Shown: piece after piece, positions 8,113-17,008 of the stretch | Layout: each line of letters starts with the position of its first letter | How positions within the stretch are numbered: position 1 is the first letter of the stretch | Source of the DNA: Fervidibacter sinensis | Lineage (GTDB): Bacteria; Armatimonadota; Fervidibacteria; Fervidibacterales; Fervidibacteraceae | Strand: one strand, 5' to 3' | Assembly: GCA_032161045.1 (NCBI GenBank) | Contig: JAVHTH010000010.1 | Length of the DNA: 64,000 nucleotides | The notes under the pieces: generated by a model | What the model was told of the DNA's origin: nothing | Databases searched by the model: none | Seen by the model: only the letters and a program-made list of their open reading frames with translations | Position numbers and translations under genes: made by a program

Positions 8113-8643
8113 ATGGGAGCGTTTTTGGGGTTTGTGCTGATTGTCGTGCTCATCATTTACGCAGCCTATTTCGCTTTCATCAACACGGCTGCTGCCTATT
8201 TTGACCCGCAAACGAAGATGGTGACCATTTGGTTTTGGCGCAACTTGACTTTTTTGGCTCGCTGGGATTTGGATACTTGGGGCATCAGCGTCCGACTTTG
8301 GGAACTTGTCCTTTACGGGGCAGGCGGTGCCGCTATCCTTGGTTGGATAATCGGCTGGTGGATGGGGAGGAAAGGGGTTCGTGAAAAATTGCAAACCCTT
8401 CGCCAAACCCAATCCGAACTTCAACAAACCAAGCAGCAAATCGTCAAGTTGCAAGAAATGTTGGTTGAAACCCACCGCCAGCATGAAGCGAGATTGGCGG
8501 ACTTGACAGAAAAACTTCTGGCTGTCACGAGAGCGGCATTGCCGACCTCCGAGTTGCAAGTTGAAAGTCTCCCAATCATTGAAGCGCCTTCCTTGCCTGA
8601 AGGACAAGGCAAGTCGGAGAAACCGCAAGGTAAAGCGCAGTAG
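8113..8643 (+). CDS. LapA-like (DUF1049) two-helix membrane protein with coiled coil
   Basis: This is a 176-residue inner-membrane protein. TM1 covers residues about 3-25 and TM2 about 57-76. A coiled coil rich in Q, L and E follows (about 85-135), then a disordered P/E/K-rich tail. This two-helix-plus-coil layout matches the LapA/YciS family, which helps lipopolysaccharide assembly in Proteobacteria; the role elsewhere is uncertain. AGGGGGAA lies 8-10 nt before ATG. A TATAAT at 8068-8073 with TTGAGC 19 bases upstream may be a promoter. dprA starts 17 bp downstream, so the two are probably co-transcribed. Confidence 0.65.
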   Translation: MGAFLGFVLIVVLIIYAAYFAFINTAAAYFDPQTKMVTIWFWRNLTFLARWDLDTWGISVRLWELVLYGAGGAAILGWIIGWWMGRKGVREKLQTLRQTQSELQQTKQQIVKLQEMLVETHRQHEARLADLTEKLLAVTRAALPTSELQVESLPIIEAPSLPEGQGKSEKPQGKAQ

Positions 8644-8659
8644 GGAGGAAAATCTGCCG

Positions 8660-9784
8660 ATGCGACCGGAGGAAACTTTGGCTTGGTTGAGACTCAACCG
8701 CACCGGGCTCTCGCCACAACGGCAACGGCAGTTGCTTGACGCGTTCGGGTCGCCGGAAGCGGTTTTCGCTGCGTCCGACAGCGCCATCTTGAGACTGCAT
8801 GGTTTCTCCGAACTCCACTTAAGCAAAATCCGCCAAGCACAAAAGGACGCACAACCTGAACGGGATTTGTGGAAACTTGAGCGAATGGGAGGATGGCTAT
8901 TGACAATTTTTGATGAACGCTATCCGCCTTTGCTCCGCAGACTTTCCGATGCGCCGCCTTGCCTGTATGTTCTTGGGACTGTTGAGGAAACTGACGAACG
9001 AGCCATCGCAGTTGTCGGGACAAGAAAGCCGTCTGATTACGGTCGCCGTGTCGCTTATAGAATTGCTTCGGAACTTGCTGCTTCCGGCTTCACTGTCATA
9101 AGTGGTCTCGCTGAGGGAATTGACACTGCAGCACACAAAGGCGCTTTGGATTCTGGCGGACGAACTTTCGCAGTCCTCGGTTGTGGCTTGGATGTGATTT
9201 ACCCACGAAGCAACAAAGAACTTGCCCGACGAATTGCCGACAACGGAGCGCTCTTGACAGAATTCCCTTTGGGCACGAAACCTCAGGCTTGGCATTTTCC
9301 ACAGCGGAACAGAATCATCAGCGGGATGAGCCTTGCTGTCGTTATCGTTGAAGCACCGCTCAACAGCGGTGCGCTCATAACTGCCGACTGGGCAGCGGAG
9401 CAAGGCAGGGAAGTTTTCGTCGTCCCCGGTCCAGTTGACCAACCAAGTTTTGAAGGCAATCATAGGCTTTTACGGGAAGGGGCGAGAGTTTTCACCTCGG
9501 TGGCAGACATGCTTGACGAACTTGGCGTCATGACTTTGCCAAAAACCGAACCAGCAAAGGCTCAAGTGCCACCGAGAGGTCAACTCAAGTTGCCCGATTT
9601 GTCCCCAACGGAGACGAAAATTTGGTCGGTCTTGACAGGAGATTGGAAACACGCAGATGACATCGTTCGCGAGAGTCAATTGACAACAGGCGAAGTCCTT
9701 TCAGCCTTGACACTTTTGGAACTCAAAGGCATGGTGGAACGAACCGAAGGAAACCGATACCGTCGCTCTCAACGCTGGCAGTGA
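8660..9784 (+). CDS. dprA: DNA-processing protein DprA
   Basis: This 374-residue cytosolic protein loads RecA on incoming single-stranded DNA during natural transformation. An N-terminal helix-hairpin-helix/SAM-like region covers residues about 1-70. The Rossmann-like DprA core follows (AVVGTRKPSDYGRR near 118, SGLAEGIDTAAHKGAL near 153, NRIISGMS near 225). A C-terminal winged helix (about 315-370) is probably the DML1 domain. ATG 8660 is chosen because AGGGAGGA lies about 10 nt upstream; a longer frame starting at 8561 overlaps the previous gene. It follows the LapA-like gene by 17 bp, and comM is close by. Confidence 0.93.
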   Translation: MRPEETLAWLRLNRTGLSPQRQRQLLDAFGSPEAVFAASDSAILRLHGFSELHLSKIRQAQKDAQPERDLWKLERMGGWLLTIFDERYPPLLRRLSDAPPCLYVLGTVEETDERAIAVVGTRKPSDYGRRVAYRIASELAASGFTVISGLAEGIDTAAHKGALDSGGRTFAVLGCGLDVIYPRSNKELARRIADNGALLTEFPLGTKPQAWHFPQRNRIISGMSLAVVIVEAPLNSGALITADWAAEQGREVFVVPGPVDQPSFEGNHRLLREGARVFTSVADMLDELGVMTLPKTEPAKAQVPPRGQLKLPDLSPTETKIWSVLTGDWKHADDIVRESQLTTGEVLSALTLLELKGMVERTEGNRYRRSQRWQ

Positions 9785-9835
9785 ACTCAAATGAGCGGCA
9801 AATTTTGCCGTGATTTGCTGTGATGGGTTCAAAGT

Positions 9836-10115
9836 TTTCGGAGGGCGAGGCTCCTGCCGAGCCGAAAAAAATAAAATTCGGATGGTCGGGCTCCTGCCCG
9901 ACCGAAAAATTCTACGGGCTAAAGACTATAGTAGGGCACGGTTTTAGACCGTGCCGACTGAAAAAATTTATTGGCGGGGTGTAAAACCCCACCCTACAAA
10001 ATTCGCCTAAAGTTGGAGGGCTCGGCTCCTGCTAAGCCGAAAAAACTTGGTCGTTTTGGAGGGTCGGGCTCCTGCCCGACCGAAAGATCAGCATACCGGG
10101 AGGCGTGCCCTCCGA
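9836..10115. repeat. Cluster of seven short GC-rich palindromes (REP-like)
   Basis: This 280-bp gene-free stretch between dprA and trpG is filled with imperfect hairpins. Examples are TCGGGCTCCTGCCCGA (twice), CACGGTTTTAGACCGTG, GGGGTGTAAAACCCC and GGAGGCGTGCCCTCC. Several share the layout GGAGGG-stem-CTCCTG-stem-CCGAAAA with different but self-complementary stems. The same families recur at 27478, 28656 and 48763. Most likely they are non-autonomous dispersed elements that also act as transcription barriers. Confidence 0.7.
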
Positions 10116-10167
10116 AAATTAGAAGCGGCACACTGGGAGGAAGGAAATTTGTTGAGAGGTGAACCTT

Positions 10168-10761
10168 ATGCCAAGAGTGGTCGTCATTGACAACTACGAC
10201 AGTTTCACATACAACCTCGTCCAGTATCTCGGTGAACTTGGTGCTGAAGTTCTTGTTTTCCGCAACGATGCCATTCCGCCCGAACGAATTGCTGAACTTG
10301 AACCGACGCACATCGTTATTTCGCCGGGACCGTGCACGCCGAACGAAGCGGGCATCTCCGTTGAAGTCGTTCGCATGTATGCTGGCAGGTTTCCTATCTT
10401 GGGCGTTTGCTTGGGGCATCAAGCGATAGGGCAGGCTTTCGGTGGACGCATCGTCCGAGCGAAACGACTCATGCACGGAAAAACATCGCTTATCCGCCAT
10501 GATGGCAAAACGATTTTCACTGACCTGCCGAACCCGTTTGAAGCGACGAGATACCACTCGCTCGTCGTTGAAAGGGAGAGTTTGCCTGAGTGCTTTGAGA
10601 TCAGCGCTATCAGCGAAGACGATGGCGAAATCATGGGCATCCGCCACAAAGACTTTCCACCCGAAGTCGCCGTGGAAGGCGTCCAATTTCACCCGGAGTC
10701 AATCTTGACAACTGTCGGCAAAGACCTGCTCCGCAACTTCCTTGAGCGGTGCAAAAAGTAG
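10168..10761 (+). CDS. trpG: Anthranilate/aminodeoxychorismate synthase glutaminase subunit
   Basis: This is a 197-residue class I glutamine amidotransferase. It has the family opening VVVIDNYDSFTYNLVQYL, the oxyanion region PGPCTPNEAG (about 53-62), the nucleophile loop GVCLGHQAIGQAFGG (Cys about 79), and the His-Glu of the triad in FHPESI (about 174-179). It supplies ammonia to TrpE or PabB to make anthranilate or aminodeoxychorismate. No trpE or pabB is in the window, so either role is possible. ATG 10168 (GAGGTGA upstream) is chosen over GTG 10159. Its TAG stop lies in the first bases of a palindromic repeat at 10758. It is convergent with trpS. Confidence 0.88.
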   Translation: MPRVVVIDNYDSFTYNLVQYLGELGAEVLVFRNDAIPPERIAELEPTHIVISPGPCTPNEAGISVEVVRMYAGRFPILGVCLGHQAIGQAFGGRIVRAKRLMHGKTSLIRHDGKTIFTDLPNPFEATRYHSLVVERESLPECFEISAISEDDGEIMGIRHKDFPPEVAVEGVQFHPESILTTVGKDLLRNFLERCKK

Positions 10762-10781
10762 GGGCACATGAAAATGTGCCC
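10758..10781. repeat. Palindromic repeat overlapping the trpG stop codon
   Basis: The unit begins GTAGGGGC, and the stem GGGCACAT / ATGTGCCC closes over a 4-base loop. The TAG of GTAGG is the stop codon of trpG. It also lies between convergent trpG and trpS and may serve as a two-way terminator. Confidence 0.55.
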
Positions 10782-10801
10782 GAAATTTTGCATGGAAGGT
10801 T

Positions 10802-11812
10802 TTACCCACCCTTGCAAACAAGTGCCGATGACACCCACAATTTCATCGCTGCCCTCACTTCTTCCATCGTCGCTTGGGCGACTTCCCTTGCTTTGCGTGA
10901 GCCTTCAATCAGGATGTCGTCAAGTTCTGAAGGTCGCTGCTCAAGTTCGGAGCGGCGCTGGCGAATCGGCTCAAGGGCTTCGTTGAGTTTCTCGGCAAGC
11001 CGTTTTTTACAAGCGACGCAGCCTAACTTACCAGTTCGGCAATCGGAAGAAATTTCGTCAACTTCGCTTCGGTTATAGATGTTGTGCATGGCGAAAACCG
11101 GGCACATTTCCGGACGACCGGGATCGTGACGACGAATTTTGTGGGGATCGGTGAAGAAGGAGCTGACTTTCTGACGAACAACTTCTGGCGGATCGGCAAG
11201 TTCAATGTGGTTGCCGTAACTTTTGCTCATCTTGCGACCGTCAATCCCGAATATGTAAGGGAACTCTCCCAGCAGCGCTTGAGGTTCGGGGAAAACTTCA
11301 CCGTAAAGGCGATTAAACCTTCGGGCGATCTCGCGGGTCATCTCAATGTGAGGAAGTTGGTCCTTGCCGACGGGAACGGTGTCGGCTTTGTAAATCAGAA
11401 TGTCCGCAGCCTGCAAAACTGGATAGCCGAGCAAACCGTAGTTCGGCGCTTTGCCTTCATCAAGCCATTCCTTGTATGTCGGGTTCAACTCAAGCCATGA
11501 GACGGGCACGAACATTGAAAAGAGCAAATGCAACTCCGCGTGTTCTGGAACCCAAGATTGAACGAAGATGACGCTTTTATTCGGGTCAAGCCCTGCACTG
11601 AGCCAATCTATTGCCAACTCACGAATGAACTCCTTCAACTGGCTGGTGTCTTCCCAAGCAGTTGTCAACGCATGCCAATCGGCAATTTCAAAAAAGCATT
11701 CGTAATCGTCCTGCAGTGCAACCCATTGCCTCAAAGCGCCTTCAAGGTTGCCCAAGTGCAGCCTTCCCGTCGGTCTCATTCCCGACAGAATGCGCCCCTT
11801 CTTTTGAGCCAT
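10802..11812 (-). CDS. trpS: Tryptophan--tRNA ligase
   Basis: This is a 336-residue class Ic aminoacyl-tRNA synthetase that charges tRNA-Trp. The HIGH-equivalent motif is RPTGRLHLGN (residues about 14-23). YPVLQAADILIYKAD (about 131-145) and GKDQLPHIEM form the Trp/adenylate pocket, and KMSKSYGN (about 197-204) is the KMSKS loop. The C-terminal helical part carries CRTGKLGCVACKKRL. The length fits bacterial TrpRS. GGGGTGA precedes ATG 11812. It is the last gene of a minus-strand run (cca, amidohydrolase, M50 protease, trpS), is separated from the M50 gene by 110 bp, and ends 40 bp from convergent trpG. Confidence 0.95.
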   Translation of the reverse strand: MAQKKGRILSGMRPTGRLHLGNLEGALRQWVALQDDYECFFEIADWHALTTAWEDTSQLKEFIRELAIDWLSAGLDPNKSVIFVQSWVPEHAELHLLFSMFVPVSWLELNPTYKEWLDEGKAPNYGLLGYPVLQAADILIYKADTVPVGKDQLPHIEMTREIARRFNRLYGEVFPEPQALLGEFPYIFGIDGRKMSKSYGNHIELADPPEVVRQKVSSFFTDPHKIRRHDPGRPEMCPVFAMHNIYNRSEVDEISSDCRTGKLGCVACKKRLAEKLNEALEPIRQRRSELEQRPSELDDILIEGSRKAREVAQATMEEVRAAMKLWVSSALVCKGG

Positions 11813-11831
11813 TTCTCGTCACCCCGTTTTT

Positions 11832-11864
11832 CGTTGAGCGTTGAGAGTTGCGCGTTGAGCGTTT
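11832..11864. repeat. Low-complexity GTTGAGCG-type repeat
   Basis: This is an imperfect tandem of the heptamer GCGTTGA/TTGAGCG between trpS and the M50 protease. A very similar tract at 28582-28618 encodes the end of the AsrA-like protein. Confidence 0.45.
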
Positions 11865-11922
11865 TGTTTTGCCTCTCCTCGTTCTGTCTTTCTGCCAACT
11901 TATCCAGCAAAGTGATATCGTC

Positions 11923-12594
11923 TTACATCGCCAATCCAATGAGCCATCGCCCCAGCAAGAACGCCGGCTTCCAAATGATGGAAAGAACCCCAAGCCATAA
12001 TAGGACAATGAGCAAGATGAAACCAAGTCCGGTCATTTCAAGTTGGTCCATCCGCCACCTAAGATGCTCAGGCAAAAACAGCCTCAAAATTCTGCTCCCA
12101 TCAAGGGGCGGGAGGGGAATGAGGTTGAAGGTAGCCAAACCCAAGTTGACAAAAACACCGGCGAAGCAGACGCGCGCGAAGAAATCAAAAACCGGTTCCA
12201 TCGCGTAACGAATTGGTCCCGGGAAAAGCCCAAACAGCGAAACGATAAAGGCAAGCACAGCCGTCCAGAAGAAGGCTTGCAAAACATTGGAAGCAGGTCC
12301 GGCAGCAGCAACGATTGCCATGTCCCTGTTTGGGTTGCGCAAGTTGTATGGATTGACGGGAACGGGCTTAGCCCAACCGAACCCGAAACCCGTCAATGCC
12401 GAGATGATGAACATGATTGTCCCAAAGGGGTCAAGGTGTGCTTTTGGGTTAAGTGTGAGCCTACCTTGGACAACCCCTGTAGGGTCGCCCAACCGCCACG
12501 CTGCCCAAGCATGAGCAGCCTCGTGGACGCTGATTGCCAAGATGAACACAGGCAACCATATCGCCAACCGAAGCAAACTGTCAAGTTCAAACAT
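11923..12594 (-). CDS. Site-2-protease-like M50 zinc metalloprotease
   Basis: This is a 223-residue polytopic membrane protein of the small, PDZ-less S2P group. The zinc motif HEAAH (residues about 24-28) lies in a hydrophobic helix. The third ligand lies in NLIPLPPLDGSRI (about 161-173), and GPASN (about 96-100) is also typical. About five or six hydrophobic segments are visible. Such proteases cut transmembrane substrates within the bilayer, for example anti-sigma factors; the substrate is unknown here. ATG 12594 follows GAGGTGA by 6 nt. It lies 72 bp downstream of the amidohydrolase gene in the same orientation. Confidence 0.88.
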   Translation of the reverse strand: MFELDSLLRLAIWLPVFILAISVHEAAHAWAAWRLGDPTGVVQGRLTLNPKAHLDPFGTIMFIISALTGFGFGWAKPVPVNPYNLRNPNRDMAIVAAAGPASNVLQAFFWTAVLAFIVSLFGLFPGPIRYAMEPVFDFFARVCFAGVFVNLGLATFNLIPLPPLDGSRILRLFLPEHLRWRMDQLEMTGLGFILLIVLLWLGVLSIIWKPAFLLGRWLIGLAM

Positions 12595-12666
12595 TTTCGT
12601 CACCTCGCAAACTTCACCGGCAAAAGTTTGCCATCACGCTTCAGTTTGAGACAGGTTCCCGATTTC

Positions 12667-13392
12667 TCAAAGCCTTAAAAGCCGTCGTGCGTTTTCACCT
12701 AAAATCAACACCTCGTCCTCTTGTGGTAATTTCAACAACCGAATTTTGTGCAATTCCAAGCTGGGATGAAGGAGCGGACCGTCAGAGCCAAACAGGATTT
12801 TCTTTGCGCCCGCAACGCGAATTGCCTCAAGCAAATGGTCAATGAACCGAACGCCTGATGTGTCAGCGTAAAGGTTCGGAAACTTGGCGAGCATAAACGG
12901 CATGACTTGGAACACACGCCAATCGTCAGCGAAAGAACCCAAGTGGGCGACGACGAAATTCACTTCGGGGAACTCAGCAGCCAGCAATGGCAAAACCTCA
13001 ACGCGCCCCATGATATCAACCAAAATCGGCAAGTTCAAACTTTTCGCCACTTCGCAAACCTCTCGCGTCGGCAATGCCTCACCACCGTGAACTTTGATGC
13101 CGCGAAAGCCGTAATCTTCAACGGCTCGCCGCAAAAGACGCTCAATTTTGCCCTTATCTCGTTCGGGATGGATGCGGGCGAAGCCAATCAGTTTGTCAGC
13201 GTGACGGGCAACGATTTCCGCAACTTCCGCATTTGCTCGTTCGTAATCATCACTCGTTATCGCGAACACGACAGTTTTGTCAATCCCTGCCTCTTCAGCC
13301 CGTTCCAAGTAAGCGCTCAAATCTGCGCGGGTCGTCCAAGGCGCTTGCAACCTCTCCGCAGTTCCAGCATGGCAATGGATGTCAATGACCAT
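12667..13392 (-). CDS. TIM-barrel amidohydrolase (amidohydro-related family)
   Basis: This 241-residue cytosolic protein has amidohydrolase metal-site motifs: DIHCHAG (HxH, residues about 4-10), GIKVHGG (about 97-103), VVAHLGS (about 142-148) and FGSDGP (about 195-200, the catalytic Asp). This matches the Amidohydro_2/TatD-like group of small hydrolases or decarboxylases. The substrate cannot be told from sequence. It begins 6 bp after the cca stop, so the two genes form an operon. The last residues, ILGENARRLLRL, are the typical family end, so the gene is complete. Confidence 0.8.
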   Translation of the reverse strand: MVIDIHCHAGTAERLQAPWTTRADLSAYLERAEEAGIDKTVVFAITSDDYERANAEVAEIVARHADKLIGFARIHPERDKGKIERLLRRAVEDYGFRGIKVHGGEALPTREVCEVAKSLNLPILVDIMGRVEVLPLLAAEFPEVNFVVAHLGSFADDWRVFQVMPFMLAKFPNLYADTSGVRFIDHLLEAIRVAGAKKILFGSDGPLLHPSLELHKIRLLKLPQEDEVLILGENARRLLRL

Positions 13393-13398
13393 AACCCA

Positions 13399-14724
13399 TC
13401 ACCGCCTTCTTTTTTGAAACTGCTTCGCTTTTAGCAAAGCAATTTTCAATTGCTCGTCGGGACATGAATTTTTGTCAAGTTTCGCTTCCAACGCTGCTTG
13501 CAGCCCGACCGCGATGGCGCGTCCCGAAATTCCTTGAGCCTTTAAATCATCACCGGTTATGTCTGGGCGAACCCATCGCCACTCTGAAAAGTAGCGTTGC
13601 CAAGTCGGTTCATCAACGGTTGCGCGCTTTGCCGCAAGTGCCAATGCCGTCTCCAACGGCAGAGGGTTAAGCCAACGAACCCAACCGCTCGGTCGCTTTG
13701 GAGTTCGTCGTTTTATCGCTTTCAGCAAGGCAGTACCACCTTCTTTCTCTCGCTCGCTCAACTGGAAGCGTTGACAGAACGACGCGATTGACTTTTCGTC
13801 GGGCAGCAAAGTTAAAAGCAAAATCCATTCCCGCTCCAATGGCTTGTCGGGAAACCTTTCCGCAAACCAACGAAGCCACTCGTTTGCCCTCTCCATCCAC
13901 GCAAGCCGTTCCTTTGTCACTTTGAGTTCGGGAGCGACGAGCGTCAGGACACCTAATTGTTTCAAGCGCCTTATTGGCTTGACGGGATTTCGTTCCTGTA
14001 AAATTCGCCAAAGTTCGTGTTTGACCCGATCGCGGGAAAGTTTCGTCAAAAAACTTTCGTCGCGTGCTCGGCAAATCAGTTGCAGTGTTTTGCGCTCAAT
14101 CTTGAAACCAAACCGCTGTTCATACCTTACGGCTCGGAAAATTCTTGTCGGGTCGTCAACGAAACTTTTCTCGTGCAAAACTCGGATTAAACCTTGCCTC
14201 AAATCCTCATGCCCGCCGGTTGGGTCAACAAGTTCGCCGAACTTATCGGGCGAGATGCAAATAGCCATCGCGTTGATGGAAAAATCGCGCCGCCACAAAT
14301 CTTCAAAGATGGTCGCGGGTTCAACTTCAGGAAGCATCGCAGGCTGGGGATAGCGTTCTTTGCGGGCAGTAGCAATGTCAAGGCGTCTAAGCGTGCAAGC
14401 GTGTAGGTGTGCAGGAGTGTGAGCGTACAGGTGTGCAAACAGCGATTTGAGTTGGTGTTCCCAATGTAAAGTTGCGGTTAGAAATCGTTCGTGAATTGTC
14501 AAGCCTGCTCCCCAAAGTTCAGCAAGTTCCTTCGCGAAAGCGGCGCCGTTGCCTTCAACGACGACATCAATGTCAAGGGTGGGTGTGCCCAAGAGTAAGT
14601 CTCGGACAAAGCCACCGACGACATAAACATGCATGCCCTTTTGTGCTGCCAATTCGCCAATCTTCCGGAGCAATAAGATCACTTCTTGAGGCAACCGCTC
14701 ATGCATTATTCCCGCCAAGTTCAC
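13399..14724 (-). CDS. cca: CCA tRNA nucleotidyltransferase / poly(A) polymerase family
   Basis: This 441-residue protein has the class II nucleotidyltransferase head: VVGGFVRDLLLG (about 35-46), the metal-binding LDIDVVVEG (about 50-58), and RRDFSINAMAI (about 149-159). The ATP-site motif DDPTRIFRAVRYEQRFGF follows at about 191, then a helical tail. It adds or repairs the 3' CCA of tRNAs, or adds A residues. Between HWEHQL and LDIATARKERYP lies an extra stretch of about 20 residues rich in H, A, L and T. It is encoded by a GTGTGCA-type low-complexity repeat (14391-14437) and is absent from the usual family alignment. The start at 14724 (GTG) is uncertain; ATG 14706 is possible. Confidence 0.85.
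   Translation of the reverse strand: MNLAGIMHERLPQEVILLLRKIGELAAQKGMHVYVVGGFVRDLLLGTPTLDIDVVVEGNGAAFAKELAELWGAGLTIHERFLTATLHWEHQLKSLFAHLYAHTPAHLHACTLRRLDIATARKERYPQPAMLPEVEPATIFEDLWRRDFSINAMAICISPDKFGELVDPTGGHEDLRQGLIRVLHEKSFVDDPTRIFRAVRYEQRFGFKIERKTLQLICRARDESFLTKLSRDRVKHELWRILQERNPVKPIRRLKQLGVLTLVAPELKVTKERLAWMERANEWLRWFAERFPDKPLEREWILLLTLLPDEKSIASFCQRFQLSEREKEGGTALLKAIKRRTPKRPSGWVRWLNPLPLETALALAAKRATVDEPTWQRYFSEWRWVRPDITGDDLKAQGISGRAIAVGLQAALEAKLDKNSCPDEQLKIALLKAKQFQKRRR
14391..14437. repeat. Low-complexity repeat inserted in frame in cca
   Basis: These are imperfect tandem copies of a GCGTGCA/GGTGTGCA-like unit on the plus strand. In the cca frame they encode His/Ala/Leu/Thr-rich residues that split the conserved catalytic head between two family motifs. 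Confidence 0.55.
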
Positions 14725-14774
14725 TTTGCCGTGCTACTCCTTTGATGGAGAGAAAGCGATTGCATTGAATGCGT

Positions 14775-15814
14775 TCAACTTCGCCATTTAGCCAAGACTT
14801 CATCCCAATCCATCGGCTCAACTCGCCCATCGTCCACGCAGATGATACCCTTACCCAGTGCCTCTGCCTTTAATTCGTCGCTCTCCCACTCAACACCTGC
14901 CACCAAAGGCACAGCCCAGAAACCGGCTTTCCTTGCAATTTCCGTTCGCCTAAGCGCCCGCACGACATCCTCGGAATGGACTGTCCAAGAGAATTCGGCG
15001 ACGATGAGAACTTCTTGCCCAGTGAATTTTCCTCGTCTAAGCACTCCAAGCCACCTCAAATCAGCGTCCCGGAGTTCTTCAAGTTCCTCAAAGGTGATCA
15101 AGTTTTTGCTCAAGGCTTCATCTATGCGGTCCCAAAGGCGACGCTGTGGGTCCTCAACGCCGAGCACCCAAAAGCCAAAGTAGTCAAGGAAGTTGGTGCG
15201 ATAAGTGATTTCTTGGACTTTGCCTTTGAGATGACCGACATCTGTCTCCACTCGCTGAAGTCGTTGCTCCATCCTATCCTGCCTCTGCTCCATTCTGTCT
15301 TGCCTTTGCTCCATTCTCTCNNNNNNNNNNNNNNNNNNNNNNNNNNNNNNNNNNNNNNNNNNNNNNNNNNNNNNNNNNNNNNNNNNNNNNNNNNNNNNNN
15401 NNNNNNNNNNNNNNNNNNNNTGGTGCGATAAGTGATTTCTTGGACTTTGCCTTTGAGATGACCGACATCTGTCTCCACTCGCTGAAGTCGTTGCTCCATC
15501 CTATCCTGCCTCTGCTCCATTCTGTCTTGCCTTTGCTCCATTCTCTCTTGCCGCTCCGCTATTCCCCTCACTTCTCTTCTCAGTTCAGCGACTTCTTGCC
15601 TCAGAGCGTTGATGGCGTCCCAGACAGCGTTCAACTCACGGGTCAGCCTTTCCTCAATGGCGGTTTGCCTTTCGGCAATTGTTTTCAAGTCAGGCAGAAA
15701 AACAACGATTTCAGGCACAAGCAGCCTTCTCAATTCTTCAAGCAAGGCTGGCTCTTCCCGCAAAGTCCTCAATATCGCTTCAACTAATGCTCGTTGATCT
15801 TGCGTCAGTGCCAT
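14775..15814 (-). CDS. Coiled-coil protein with possible PD-(D/E)XK-like C-terminus, interrupted by assembly gap
   Basis: The N-terminal part (from ATG 15814, AGGTGA site) is helical and then forms a coiled coil with repeated RMEQRQD heptads. After the gap the C-terminal domain has GQEVLIVAEFSWTV and a Rossmann-like end. It resembles DUF3782-type proteins, in which a strand ending E-x-K/S belongs to a nuclease-like fold; the usual Lys is not seen here. Removing the 100 Ns and one of the two identical 127-bp flanks restores one open frame of 270 residues, which is the likely true gene. Function is unknown. It is divergent from the URO-D-like gene. Confidence 0.65.
15194..15547. other. Assembly gap with identical 127-bp flanks
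   Basis: Positions 15194-15320 and 15421-15547 are the same 127 bases, with exactly 100 Ns between them. This is the mark of two contigs overlapping by one k-mer that were scaffolded instead of merged. The true sequence probably holds this segment once. Confidence 0.9.
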
Positions 15815-15908
15815 ATCGGAGTCACCTGCTGCAAATTTTGATGCGGTTGAAATGCACTTGCCATAGTGACAGCAATGTCGTAAATTTGACCGTGTGCGAG
15901 GTGAAGTC

Positions 15909-16907
15909 ATGCTGCCACGAGAGCGAGTGTTTGCGGCTCTGCAGTTTCGTGAACCTGACAGGGTGCCGCTTTATGTCTGGGTTTTCAATCAACCGGGCGT
16001 CATTGACGAAATCCTCGCTCGGTTCGGAAGTTTTGAAAACTTTTGCGATTTGCTGGAACTTGACATGACCCAAGCGTTCCCAGCGAAAGGACCGTTAAAA
16101 CGGAGACCAAATCCGGGCGATGACGGAGCCATCCACGATGCAACCTATGGCTGGGTTTACACAATTGAAGCGGCATTGGAAGCGGAATTGAATGACCCCG
16201 ACGACCCTACAATTTACGAACCAATCAAGCGCGAAATTGAGCACCACAAAGAACGGCGTGGTCGGGCGGTTTTCGTTCAAACTTTCGGCGTCTTTGAAGC
16301 GGCGAACGATTTCATAGGCTTGGAGCAAAACTTGGTCGCAATGGCTGAAAATCCTGAACTTTGCCGACAACTTTACGAACGCATCGCCAAATGGTCAGCG
16401 CGGTATGCCGAAAATTGCCTTGAACTTGGCGTTGATGTCGTTCACATCTCCGACGATTGGGGCATGAACAACGCAATGCTTTTCAGTCCGAAAAAATGGT
16501 GGGAACTCGTTTACCCTGCCGAGAAAATCATTTGCGATGCCGTGTTGAAGCGCGGCGGTCTGCTTTCGCTCCACAGCGACGGCTACATTGAGCCTGTCCT
16601 TGACGGGGTTGTGCAATTGGGCATCAGGGTGTTTCACCCTTGTCAAGAGTCTGCGGGCATGAAGCCCGCCGAGGTCAAGCGAAAGTATTTCGGCAAATTA
16701 GCGCTTTACGGCGGTTTGGATGTCCGCACAGTTTTGGGGCGAGGGCTTGGCAAGGAAAGACTCGCCGATGAAGTTCGGCGCGTGATGGAAACGCTGAAAC
16801 TGGGAGGAGGCTTCATCTTTTGCACATCCCACATGGTTCAACCGGGAACCCCGATTGACGAAGTGATTTTTGCCTATGAAGTCGCGAAAGAAGCAGGGAG
16901 ATATTGA
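15909..16907 (+). CDS. Uroporphyrinogen-decarboxylase-like protein
   Basis: This is a 332-residue TIM-barrel protein of the URO-D superfamily. It has the family opening RERVFAALQFREPDRVPLYVW, the central HISDDWGMNNAMLFSP (about 175-190), SLHSDGYIEPVLDGVVQLG (about 217-235), and the late FIFCTSHMVQPGTP (about 298-311). True HemE usually carries RQAGR near its N-terminus, which is missing, so a corrinoid-methyltransferase-like or other role is more likely. ATG 15909 follows GAGGTGA; an upstream GTG at 15894 is less favoured. Such paralogues often accompany sugar-degradation genes in related bacteria. It appears to be a single-gene unit. Confidence 0.8.
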   Translation: MLPRERVFAALQFREPDRVPLYVWVFNQPGVIDEILARFGSFENFCDLLELDMTQAFPAKGPLKRRPNPGDDGAIHDATYGWVYTIEAALEAELNDPDDPTIYEPIKREIEHHKERRGRAVFVQTFGVFEAANDFIGLEQNLVAMAENPELCRQLYERIAKWSARYAENCLELGVDVVHISDDWGMNNAMLFSPKKWWELVYPAEKIICDAVLKRGGLLSLHSDGYIEPVLDGVVQLGIRVFHPCQESAGMKPAEVKRKYFGKLALYGGLDVRTVLGRGLGKERLADEVRRVMETLKLGGGFIFCTSHMVQPGTPIDEVIFAYEVAKEAGRY

Positions 16908-17008
16908 GCGAACAAGGCACAACTTGAAGATCGCATGGCAATCGCTTTCTCATGGCAGCATAATTGCAACGGCGTTAAAAAGCGATTTTTGAGGAGCGCG
17001 ATGGTGAA

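Noticed and set aside
15909..16907. hemE (uroporphyrinogen decarboxylase proper)
   Set aside because: The RQAGR signature of HemE is missing and no heme-pathway genes are nearby.
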